Positions 1-6,238 of a DNA stretch of 12,748 nucleotides are shown here, one piece after another. Position 1 is the stretch's first letter. Each line of letters starts with the position of its first letter. The position numbers and the translations under genes were made by a program. The notes below the pieces were generated by a model. The model was not told where the DNA came from. It saw nothing but the letters and a program-made list of their open reading frames with translations, and made no database searches. Source of the stretch: Candidatus Heimdallarchaeota archaeon (lineage in GTDB: Archaea > Asgardarchaeota > Heimdallarchaeia > Heimdallarchaeales > Heimdallarchaeaceae); NCBI GenBank assembly GCA_023139025.1, contig JAGLOH010000031.1:1-12748 (forward strand). Direction: 5' to 3'.

Positions 1-36
1 TGGGGGTCGCGCGTTCGAATCGCGTCGGGGTCGCCA
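1..36 (+). tRNA. tRNA, 3' portion (isotype undetermined)
   Basis: The window begins inside a tRNA gene. The T arm is complete: stem GCGCG at 9-13 pairs with CGCGT at 21-25 (the last pair is G-T), closing the 7-base loop TTCGAAT at 14-20. The 3' acceptor strand CGGGGTC is at 26-32, the discriminator base is G33, and CCA is encoded at 34-36. A 5-base variable loop GGGTC (4-8) fits a type I tRNA. The 5' half, including the anticodon, lies before the window, so the amino acid cannot be read. A short pyrimidine run (37-48) follows and could end the transcript. Confidence 0.9.
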
Positions 37-50
37 TCTATTTTCTCTAC

Positions 51-66
51 AAAACATTTATGTTTT
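51..66. repeat. Short perfect inverted repeat between tRNA and polD small subunit
   Basis: AAAACAT (51-57) and ATGTTTT (60-66) are exact reverse complements around two T residues. The element lies between the tRNA 3' end and the polymerase gene. It could be a weak hairpin linked to tRNA transcript ending, or part of an AT-rich promoter for the next gene. It is short and all AT-rich, so chance is possible. Confidence 0.35.
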
Positions 67-76
67 CATGAAATCT

Positions 77-82
77 AAGGTG
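77..82 (+). promoter_or_regulatory. Shine-Dalgarno site of DP1
   Basis: AAGGTG ends 7 bases before ATG 90. It decides the start in favour of ATG 90 over the in-frame TTG at 84. Confidence 0.7.
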
Positions 83-89
83 TTTGTTC

Positions 90-1667
90 ATGACTCCATC
101 TAGGAAAATCAGAGAATTATATGCTGAAGGTTACCAACTGACTCCAGAGGCCTATGATTATCTAAATAGTTTGCAAGAAGTAGAGAATGTTATTGACAAG
201 ATTCTTGATTCAAAACTAAGCAAAGCTATTCTTTCTATTGAGGATATCGATGAGTTTCTCAATGAAGACATAATTAAAAAGGAGAAAATTTTGGAACAGA
301 CTCTTCCGAAAAAGGAAGAAACTAAAAAACAAGAACAAGAAATACAACCAGTTCAAGAAAAGAAAAAAACAAAGGAAGAAGAGGTGAAATCAGAAATTAA
401 GGTAGAAGCAAAATCAAGAAGAGAAAAAATATCTTCAGATTTGGAAATCATTTTTTCTCCAGAAATACAGAAATCTGTTGCATCAGCTGCAAATTTTCGA
501 AACTACTTTAAGAGCCGATTTCAATCAATTAATACATTATTTTTAAAACGAAGAGATATAACTAATAGAGTTACCACAAACGACTTAATTCCCAATCGCA
601 ATCGAGATAAGATTTCACTAGTAGCAATGGTAACGAAAGTACATAAAACGAGAGGAGGAACAGTTATTCTTGATTTGGAAGATCCATCAGGTATTATAAC
701 GGGAATCATCTATAAATCAAAACAAGACTTGATAGCTAAATCAGAATTCATACTCGAAGATTCTGTACTTTGCTTTACTGGTAATTGGTGGAAGGATAGA
801 TTAAGTGTAGATGATGTCCTTTGGCCTGATATTCCCTCTCACAAATCAAATTTTGCTTATGATGACGTATATGCTTTATTCATTTCAGATATCCATGTGG
901 GGTCAAAAAATTTCTCTGAAAAATTATTTCTGCGTGCTATTAAGTTTGTTAATGGGAAACTTGAAAGTGAAAAACTTAATGAGATTGGTAGGAAAATTAA
1001 GTATCTTTTAGTTGGTGGTGATGTTGTTGATGGAGTTGGTGTTTATCCAGGACAAATGGAAGATCTAGCGCAAGATAACATTCGTTTACAATACCAGACT
1101 GCTGCATATTACTTCGAACAGGTACGTGATGATGTTGAAATCATCATCATACCTGGAAATCATGATGGTGCAAGAGCTGCTGAACCACAAACCCCAATTC
1201 AAAGAGATTTCGCTCCTGATTTTTATGGAATTGATAATATTCATCTTTTAGGAAGCCCTTGTTATCTAAAAGCACACAATGTGGAAATTATGATGCACCA
1301 TGGAAATTCTATATTAGATATAAATGCAGCAATTCCTGCAATATCACATGAAACCTCAATACCAGCAATGGTTAGAATGTTGGAAAATCGTCATTTAGCT
1401 CCTATTTATGGGAAAAGAACACCAATTGCTCCAGAATCAGAGGATCGGTTAGTTATTTCGAGAGTACCAGATATCTTTCAAACAGGTCACACCCATATTG
1501 CGGGAGATGATACATACAAAGGTGTCACTCTTATAAATTCAGGAACTTTTCAATATCAAACTAGTTATCAAAAAAGTATGAATATTAATCCAACAGCTGG
1601 TTTAACATATTTTATCAACTTAAAATTATTACAAAGAACCCAAATAAATTTTCAAGAAATGAAATAG
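90..1667 (+). CDS. polB: DNA polymerase II (family D) small subunit DP1, Mre11-like 3'-5' exonuclease
   Basis: This is the 525-residue exonuclease/proofreading subunit of archaeal replicative polymerase D, partner of the large subunit DP2 (not in this window). I start it at ATG 90 because AAGGTG (77-82) lies 7 bases upstream; an upstream TTG at 84 would sit almost on that site. From ATG 90, residues 1-60 form a small helical N domain and about 60-115 a Lys/Glu-rich linker. An OB-fold lies at about 170-240, followed by a calcineurin-like phosphoesterase domain from about 260. All metal-binding motifs are present: SDIHVGS (D267, H269), GGDVVDGVGVYPGQ (D311), GNHD (N357, H358), HHGNS (H403/H404) and TGHTH (H467, H469). 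It should therefore be an active nuclease, unlike the inactivated B subunits of eukaryotic polymerases. It follows a tRNA gene and ends 23 bp from the convergent Roadblock gene. Confidence 0.96.
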   Translation: MTPSRKIRELYAEGYQLTPEAYDYLNSLQEVENVIDKILDSKLSKAILSIEDIDEFLNEDIIKKEKILEQTLPKKEETKKQEQEIQPVQEKKKTKEEEVKSEIKVEAKSRREKISSDLEIIFSPEIQKSVASAANFRNYFKSRFQSINTLFLKRRDITNRVTTNDLIPNRNRDKISLVAMVTKVHKTRGGTVILDLEDPSGIITGIIYKSKQDLIAKSEFILEDSVLCFTGNWWKDRLSVDDVLWPDIPSHKSNFAYDDVYALFISDIHVGSKNFSEKLFLRAIKFVNGKLESEKLNEIGRKIKYLLVGGDVVDGVGVYPGQMEDLAQDNIRLQYQTAAYYFEQVRDDVEIIIIPGNHDGARAAEPQTPIQRDFAPDFYGIDNIHLLGSPCYLKAHNVEIMMHHGNSILDINAAIPAISHETSIPAMVRMLENRHLAPIYGKRTPIAPESEDRLVISRVPDIFQTGHTHIAGDDTYKGVTLINSGTFQYQTSYQKSMNINPTAGLTYFINLKLLQRTQINFQEMK

Positions 1668-1690
1668 ATGTAAAAGATGTCGTTTCATTA

Positions 1691-2101
1691 TTATATGTGT
1701 AGTTCGTCTTCATCAATCTGAACATACGATAATATGTCCGCTATTGTAGGTGCATGATTTGATAATACTGCAATTGCGTTTTTGAATTCCTCAATATCAC
1801 TAGTTCCCCCAACTAGATGAAAATCTCCTATAGATTTGAGAATTAGAAAACCGTTCTTTCCACGAACCATCACATCATTTATTGGGGCATAAGATAGTCT
1901 TTCAAGTGCTAATCTTGCAGCTGCCACAAGTGCTGCTCCAATTGCTGAAAGTTCTGTTGAATTTGCAGTTTTATCTCCAGCGTAAAAAGCCACCCTGTCT
2001 CCTGTTGCTGTCAAAATAGCAAGAGCTTCTAATTTTGCTTCTTGTGTAATATCTTTTAACTCTTTGGCCAGTGCATATGCGATTTTTCTTTCAAGTCTCA
2101 T
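1691..2101 (-). CDS. Roadblock/LC7 domain protein
   Basis: A 136-residue single-domain protein of the Roadblock/LC7 (MglB/Robl) superfamily. An N-terminal helix (about 1-22) leads into beta strands with the typical core ALAILTATGDRVAFYAG. A long Ala-rich helix follows (about 50-70, IGAALVAAARLALERL), then paired strands (VMVRGKNGFLILKSIG, FHLVGG) and a final helix. No other domain is present. Family members form dimers and often act as scaffolds or GTPase-activating partners of small Ras-like GTPases, as MglB does for MglA. Pairing with the GTPase at 10572-11267 is only inferred, since they are not neighbours. The gene converges on the polymerase gene and diverges from stt3. Its start has at best a weak Shine-Dalgarno match (GTGAT, 2112-2116), and an AT-rich TATA-like stretch lies about 28 bp upstream. 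Confidence 0.88.
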   Translation of the reverse strand: MRLERKIAYALAKELKDITQEAKLEALAILTATGDRVAFYAGDKTANSTELSAIGAALVAAARLALERLSYAPINDVMVRGKNGFLILKSIGDFHLVGGTSDIEEFKNAIAVLSNHAPTIADILSYVQIDEDELHI

Positions 2102-2121
2102 TAATATCTAAATCACTTTAA

Positions 2122-2135
2122 CCATAAATTAAGTT
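2122..2135 (-). promoter_or_regulatory. Candidate TATA region for the Roadblock gene
   Basis: Read on the - strand, ACTTAATTTATGG lies here with its centre about 28 bp before the ATG at 2101. That spacing would place transcription start almost on the start codon, giving a leaderless or very short-leader mRNA. The surroundings are so AT-rich that the match is weak. Confidence 0.3.
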
Positions 2136-2162
2136 AATTAATGTTACTATGCTATTAATTAA
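2134..2162. repeat. Two TTAATTAA palindromes spaced two helical turns apart
   Basis: The self-complementary octamer TTAATTAA occurs at 2134-2141 and again at 2155-2162, 21 bp from centre to centre. Both are in the divergent promoter region between the Roadblock gene and stt3, so they could be a paired binding site on one face of the DNA. The local AT content makes chance possible. Confidence 0.35.
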
Positions 2163-2199
2163 AATAAGAAAATTAAAGATAAGGTAAGCTGCTAATTCC

Positions 2200-2267
2200 T
2201 CCACTTTAAGCGTTTTTCCTATTTTTTTTTCACACTATCAGAATTTTTGTCGCGAAATTAAAGTGGA
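2200..2267. repeat. 10-bp perfect inverted repeat upstream of stt3
   Basis: TCCACTTTAA (2200-2209) and TTAAAGTGGA (2258-2267) are exact reverse complements separated by 48 bp. GCG just inside the left arm and CGCG near the right arm (2251-2254) extend the symmetry with a small gap. The pair lies between the divergent Roadblock and stt3 genes, upstream of the stt3 TATA box. It could be an operator for a dimeric or looping regulator. Function is inferred. Confidence 0.5.
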
Positions 2268-2288
2268 AAAGACTTTCCATAAGTAATA

Positions 2289-2298
2289 TTTTTAAACG
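2289..2298 (+). promoter_or_regulatory. stt3 TATA box
   Basis: TTTTTAAACG lies 66 bp before the stt3 start codon and would place transcription start near 2319, with a leader of about 45 bases. The same ten bases occur on the - strand at 10208-10217, upstream of the eS19 operon. Confidence 0.55.
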
Positions 2299-2351
2299 CT
2301 TTTCTTTATTCAACTTCAATAAGAGATTACCAAGCTTATGTAACAAGTTAT

Positions 2352-2357
2352 AGGTGA
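2352..2357 (+). promoter_or_regulatory. Shine-Dalgarno site of stt3
   Basis: AGGTGA lies 6 bases before ATG 2364 and supports that start. Confidence 0.65.
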
Positions 2358-2363
2358 GATTCA

Positions 2364-4640
2364 ATGTCAAGCGATACAGGTATAACAGGAATGCTAGGAC
2401 GCTTTTGGAAAAAAATCGTTAATCATTTCGAAGATTATGAAATAAATAGGGAAGCTCTTCTTAATAGAATAAGTCTATTGATTATTCTCGCAGCAGGTAT
2501 TATGATTAGATTATTTTCTTTGATGAAAGGATATGATCCACTAATCAAGGCATTTGATCCATATGTTCAGTTAGTAAGTGCCGAATATATTAATAGCAGT
2601 GGTTTTATAGATTTCGTACATTGGTTCAAAAATAATTCTTGGTATCCTTACGGTTTCCATACAGGAAGAGAACTATATTGGGGAGTTCCTGTAAGTGCAG
2701 TTATCATTAAAGGATTATTAGGCATATTCTCCATCGAAGTAACAATTACACAAGTAGCATACTTTAGTCCAGTATTTTATGGGTTCTTTACAATTCTTGC
2801 CTCTTATTTTCTAGGAAAAGAAACGGTTAGTACTAGAACTGGATTATTCACGGCTTTCTTCATGGCTTTTTCCCCTGCTTTTGTATCAAGAAGCACGGCA
2901 GGGTTCTTTGACAATGAATCAGTAGGGATTCTATTTACAGTTTTAACCTTGTATTTCTTTATACGAGCAATAAAACGTGGTGGTACCATTTCATCATTTT
3001 TAGCAGGTGTAAGTTTAGCTATATTGATTGGAAGTTGGGGAGCATATAGATATATCTTAGATTTGTTGCCTTTAGCAACTTTCTTCCTAGTTTTAACAAG
3101 GAAACTTACATTCAAACTAATTAAAGCTTATACTATTACGATTGTCACGGCACTAATGATAGGATTCTTGGTACCTAGAGTATTGGCTAATAGGTTCTAC
3201 AATATTGAAGTCATGATTCCTGTTTTGATGATTGGGCTTCTAGTTCTGGTAGGAATAGTACAGAACCTTTCCCGAAGTCTAAGTGAAAAAACGTTTAAAC
3301 AAGTTATAATTATAGGTTCAATAACGGCACTGTTTTTGTTAGCTATTCTAATCACAGTATTTCTGTCCTTAGGTATGTTCACAAACATTGCTGCTAAATT
3401 CTGGGCAGTTATTCTGCCAGGAAATCGGAAAGGAATTCCGATTATTTCGTCGGTAAGCGAACATCAACCCATGACTTGGGCTGAGCTCTTCAATAGTATT
3501 CATATTATGATGTTCTTGATTCCCTTAGGATTATATTACTGTATTAGAAAACCAACAGATGTAAATATAATCATCCTTACTCTTGGAGTAACTACAATTT
3601 ACTTTTCAGGATCAATGGTAAGGTTGGTATTATTGTTATCTCCAGCTGCTTCATTATTAAGCGCACTTGCTATTGATAAATTACTTTATACTTACTCTTT
3701 AAGTGCCCATGGTAAAATTGCTCTGACTAAAAGAAAATTAAGAATCACGAAATCAATAGGCAGAGATGAAGCCATAGTAGCTTATTTAGTAATATTCGGT
3801 TTACTTATTACATTTACTTTCCAAAGCGTAAAATTAGCTGAACAATATGCTCAATCAGAGATGGCTCCAGTTCTTTATAGAGATTTAGGTTTTCCATCTT
3901 CAGACTGGCAAGAAGCTTTATTGTGGTTAAGGAACAATGCTCAAGGACAAGGTATAGTTGCAAATAGTGCCCCTGTTGTTATGAGTTGGTGGGATTATGG
4001 TTATTGGATTACGAATTATGGTAATGCAACGTCGCTTGTAGATAATGCAACTACGAATAAAACACAAATCGGTATGGTAGGAACCATGTTAATGTGGAAC
4101 TTCACTGAATCAGTTAAATTGATGTATAAATATAATGTAAAATATGTCTTAATTAATAGTCAAAGTGGAATTCCAGGTCTTGGTTCAGACTTAGGAAAGG
4201 CACTATGGTGTATAAGGATTGCTGAATCTACAGTGCCAAGATATGGAATGACTGAAAAAGCTTTCTGGGGTTTAAATGAAGCAGAAACACAAAACAAATA
4301 TCATGAACCATTCTACTCTTCAGTTCTTTATAGACTATCAGCTTATGACCAAGCTACTGGTTTTGCATTTCCAGACACACCTAATTCTGGATCTCCTATA
4401 AGTAATAATCCTGGATTGTTAGTTGATGCAGCACAATATCCTGTTTATGACCTTAAAGGTCCTGATGGTATAACATACTTCACTGAAGTTTTCAGAAGCT
4501 ATGGACTAGCTACAGGTATAGTAGATATCAGAAGATTTCCACTAGTTAGGATTTATGAAGTAATTTATCCAGAAGATATTGCTCAGCTTTCTGCTGAAGT
4601 AAACGATAATTATCCTGAACCTGAAAAAACTGAAGATTAG
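2364..4640 (+). CDS. aglB: Oligosaccharyltransferase catalytic subunit STT3/AglB
   Basis: This 758-residue membrane enzyme moves a lipid-linked oligosaccharide to Asn in N-X-S/T sequons of proteins outside the membrane. A first membrane helix (about 34-53) is followed by FDPY, whose D65 is the first-loop metal/catalytic acidic residue. FDNES (182-186) is the second acidic motif. About 12 more hydrophobic helices run to about residue 490, then a soluble C-terminal domain carries the hallmark WWDYG at 542-546. The loop motif at 363-369 reads SVSEHQP. As I recall the families, this is the form in eukaryotic STT3, where archaeal AglB usually has a TxAE-type version. Four sequons follow WWDYG (N554, N561, N565, N579). 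The gene has its own TATA box and Shine-Dalgarno site, is transcribed away from the Roadblock gene, and ends in a T-rich tract. No flippase or glycosyltransferase genes are adjacent. Confidence 0.95.
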   Translation: MSSDTGITGMLGRFWKKIVNHFEDYEINREALLNRISLLIILAAGIMIRLFSLMKGYDPLIKAFDPYVQLVSAEYINSSGFIDFVHWFKNNSWYPYGFHTGRELYWGVPVSAVIIKGLLGIFSIEVTITQVAYFSPVFYGFFTILASYFLGKETVSTRTGLFTAFFMAFSPAFVSRSTAGFFDNESVGILFTVLTLYFFIRAIKRGGTISSFLAGVSLAILIGSWGAYRYILDLLPLATFFLVLTRKLTFKLIKAYTITIVTALMIGFLVPRVLANRFYNIEVMIPVLMIGLLVLVGIVQNLSRSLSEKTFKQVIIIGSITALFLLAILITVFLSLGMFTNIAAKFWAVILPGNRKGIPIISSVSEHQPMTWAELFNSIHIMMFLIPLGLYYCIRKPTDVNIIILTLGVTTIYFSGSMVRLVLLLSPAASLLSALAIDKLLYTYSLSAHGKIALTKRKLRITKSIGRDEAIVAYLVIFGLLITFTFQSVKLAEQYAQSEMAPVLYRDLGFPSSDWQEALLWLRNNAQGQGIVANSAPVVMSWWDYGYWITNYGNATSLVDNATTNKTQIGMVGTMLMWNFTESVKLMYKYNVKYVLINSQSGIPGLGSDLGKALWCIRIAESTVPRYGMTEKAFWGLNEAETQNKYHEPFYSSVLYRLSAYDQATGFAFPDTPNSGSPISNNPGLLVDAAQYPVYDLKGPDGITYFTEVFRSYGLATGIVDIRRFPLVRIYEVIYPEDIAQLSAEVNDNYPEPEKTED

Positions 4641-4654
4641 TTAATAATCTTCAA

Positions 4655-4683
4655 CTATTTTTCCTTTTTTCATTTTTCCTTTT
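4655..4683 (+). terminator. T-rich terminator after stt3
   Basis: Several T tracts broken by C (ATTTTTCC, TTTTTTC, ATTTTTCC, TTTTG) begin about 15 bp after the stt3 stop. Such runs end transcription in archaea without needing a hairpin. Confidence 0.55.
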
Positions 4684-4724
4684 GAATCAATTTCATCTAG
4701 TCAAATATCTTGTATTTGAAGAGG

Positions 4725-4734
4725 GTAGTACTAC
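4725..4734. repeat. 10-bp perfect palindrome GTAGTACTAC
   Basis: GTAGTACTAC reads the same on both strands. It lies about 60 bp before the EF-1A TATA box. A related sequence, TTAGTACTGCTAA, is at 4848-4860 in the leader. It could be a regulator site for EF-1A. Nothing else supports a function. Confidence 0.35.
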
Positions 4735-4783
4735 AAATGGTAATACTCAAACTACTGAATAAGAGAATTAGACAAAAACAACG

Positions 4784-4804
4784 CAACCAAAATGCTTTTA
4801 AAAA
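4784..4804 (+). promoter_or_regulatory. EF-1A promoter (BRE and TATA box)
   Basis: A purine-rich BRE-like stretch (ACCAAAATG) is followed by CTTTTAAAA at 4796-4804. Transcription would start near 4826, giving a leader of about 54 bases that carries the Shine-Dalgarno site. A run of six G residues (4811-4816), unusual in this AT-rich DNA, lies between the TATA box and the expected start point. Confidence 0.65.
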
Positions 4805-4865
4805 TTCAACGGGGGGATAATACTAATAGTACATCAAATAAATAATGTTAGTACTGCTAATCAAA

Positions 4866-4871
4866 AAGGTG
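4866..4871 (+). promoter_or_regulatory. Shine-Dalgarno site of EF-1A
   Basis: AAGGTG lies 8 bases before ATG 4880. An out-of-frame ATG at 4875 opens a two-codon frame, ATGAAATGA (4875-4883), whose stop overlaps the real start codon. Confidence 0.6.
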
Positions 4872-4879
4872 TATATGAA

Positions 4880-6163
4880 ATGAGCTCAAAAGGGAAACCT
4901 CATTTGAATTTGGTAATCATTGGTCACGTTGATCATGGTAAATCTACTATGACTGGACATTTACTCTATGTATGCGGAAGCATTTCAGAAAGAGATATCC
5001 AAAAGTTTGAAAAAGAAGCTGAATTAATAGGACGAGGCAGCTTTAAATTTGCCTGGGCTTTAGACAAATTAAAAGAAGAGAGAGAAAGAGGGGTAACCAT
5101 CGATCTTGCATTTTATAAATTCCAAACAAAGAAATATTACTTTACAATTATCGATGCACCTGGACATCGTGATTTTGTTAAAAACATGATAACAGGTACT
5201 TCTCAAGCTGATGCAGCAATTCTCGTAATCAGTGCTGGTACAGGTGAATTCGAAGCTGGAATTAGTACAACAGGGCAAACTAGAGAACATGCTTTACTAG
5301 CAAAAACACTAGGTGTTGATCAACTAATAGTAGCTGTCAATAAAATGGATCTTGCTAAATACAAAAAAGAACGTTTTGATGAAGTTAAAGAGGAAATGAC
5401 AAGAAACCTCAAACTATTTGGTTTTGACATGAAGAAAGTATCCTTCGTTCCAACAAGTGGTATGAAAGGAGATAATCTTAATGAAAAACCAGAATCTATG
5501 CCATGGTATACAGGTCCTACAATTCTTGATGCTTTGGATACTTTTGAAGTACCACCTAAGCCAGTTGATAAGCCATTAAGACTACCTCTTCAAGATGTTT
5601 ATACAATCACAGGAATTGGTACAGTTCCAGTTGGTCGTGTTGAAACTGGTGTTCTTAAACCAAAGGACGACGTAATCTTCCAACCAACAGGTAAAAAAGC
5701 AAATGTAATGTCTATTGAAATGCATCACGAAACAATTCCTGAAGCCATACCTGGAGACAACATTGGTTTTAGTTGCAAAGGTTTAGAAAAGAAAGATGTT
5801 CGTCGTGGAGATGTCGTTGGTCATGCAGCCAAACCTCCAACCATTGTAAAAGACTTCACAGCAACAGTACAAGTAATCAGACATCCTTCTGCAATAGCAG
5901 TGGGATACTCACCAGTTATTCACTGTGGAACCGCTCAGGTTGCTACACGCTTTGCTGAGCTTAAGACAAAAGTTACAAAAGGTGTCAAAACAGATAAACC
6001 AGACTTTTTGAAGAATGGAGATACAGCTGAAGTAGTATTGATTCCAACTCGTGATATGGTTGCGGAAAAGTATGAAGACTTCCCACAATTAGGGCGTTTC
6101 GCAATCAGAGACATGGGTCAAACCGTAGCTGTTGGTATTATAAAAGACGTAACACCAAAGTAA
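4880..6163 (+). CDS. tuf: Translation elongation factor EF-1A (aEF1A)
   Basis: This 427-residue GTPase brings aminoacyl-tRNA to the ribosome A site. The G domain has GHVDHGKST (15-23), GVTID in switch I (71-75), DAPGH (92-96) and NKMD (154-157). Domains 2 and 3 follow from about residue 230, with the usual LPLQDVYTITGIGTVPVGRV and the C-terminal RDMGQTVAVGIIK. Residues 122-132 (GEFEAGISTTG) are the extra segment shared by crenarchaea, Asgard archaea and eukaryotes, which euryarchaea and bacteria lack; this helps place the organism. The length is normal and nothing is broken. The gene stands alone, with its own promoter and terminator. Many archaea place it in an operon with ribosomal proteins (uS7, uS10), and neither is adjacent here. 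Confidence 0.98.
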   Translation: MSSKGKPHLNLVIIGHVDHGKSTMTGHLLYVCGSISERDIQKFEKEAELIGRGSFKFAWALDKLKEERERGVTIDLAFYKFQTKKYYFTIIDAPGHRDFVKNMITGTSQADAAILVISAGTGEFEAGISTTGQTREHALLAKTLGVDQLIVAVNKMDLAKYKKERFDEVKEEMTRNLKLFGFDMKKVSFVPTSGMKGDNLNEKPESMPWYTGPTILDALDTFEVPPKPVDKPLRLPLQDVYTITGIGTVPVGRVETGVLKPKDDVIFQPTGKKANVMSIEMHHETIPEAIPGDNIGFSCKGLEKKDVRRGDVVGHAAKPPTIVKDFTATVQVIRHPSAIAVGYSPVIHCGTAQVATRFAELKTKVTKGVKTDKPDFLKNGDTAEVVLIPTRDMVAEKYEDFPQLGRFAIRDMGQTVAVGIIKDVTPK

Positions 6164-6166
6164 TTC

Positions 6167-6200
6167 TTTTTTATTTTCTTTTTTTCTTTATTTTATAGTT
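6167..6200 (+). terminator. T-rich terminator after EF-1A
   Basis: Long T tracts (TCTTTTTTATTTTC followed by TTTTTTTC and TTTATTTTA) begin a few bases after the EF-1A stop. They form a strong archaeal poly-T terminator between two convergent transcription units. Confidence 0.7.
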
Positions 6201-6210
6201 TAGTATAATG

Positions 6211-6225
6211 AAAATAGAATAAAAA
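6211..6225 (-). terminator. T-rich terminator of the eS19-ftsY operon
   Basis: On the - strand this reads TTTTTATTCTATTTT, 14 bases after the ftsY stop. It is the natural end of the ribosomal protein operon. Confidence 0.5.
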
Positions 6226-6238
6226 CGAGAACAATTCG

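Noticed and set aside
1..36. Naming the tRNA isotype
   Set aside because: The anticodon is outside the window, and discriminator G with the acceptor sequence does not settle it.
2804..3388. Two open frames on the - strand inside stt3
   Set aside because: They overlap membrane helices of STT3 and have no start signals or recognisable sequence.
4811..4816. G-quadruplex in the EF-1A promoter
   Set aside because: Only one G run is present; a quadruplex needs four.
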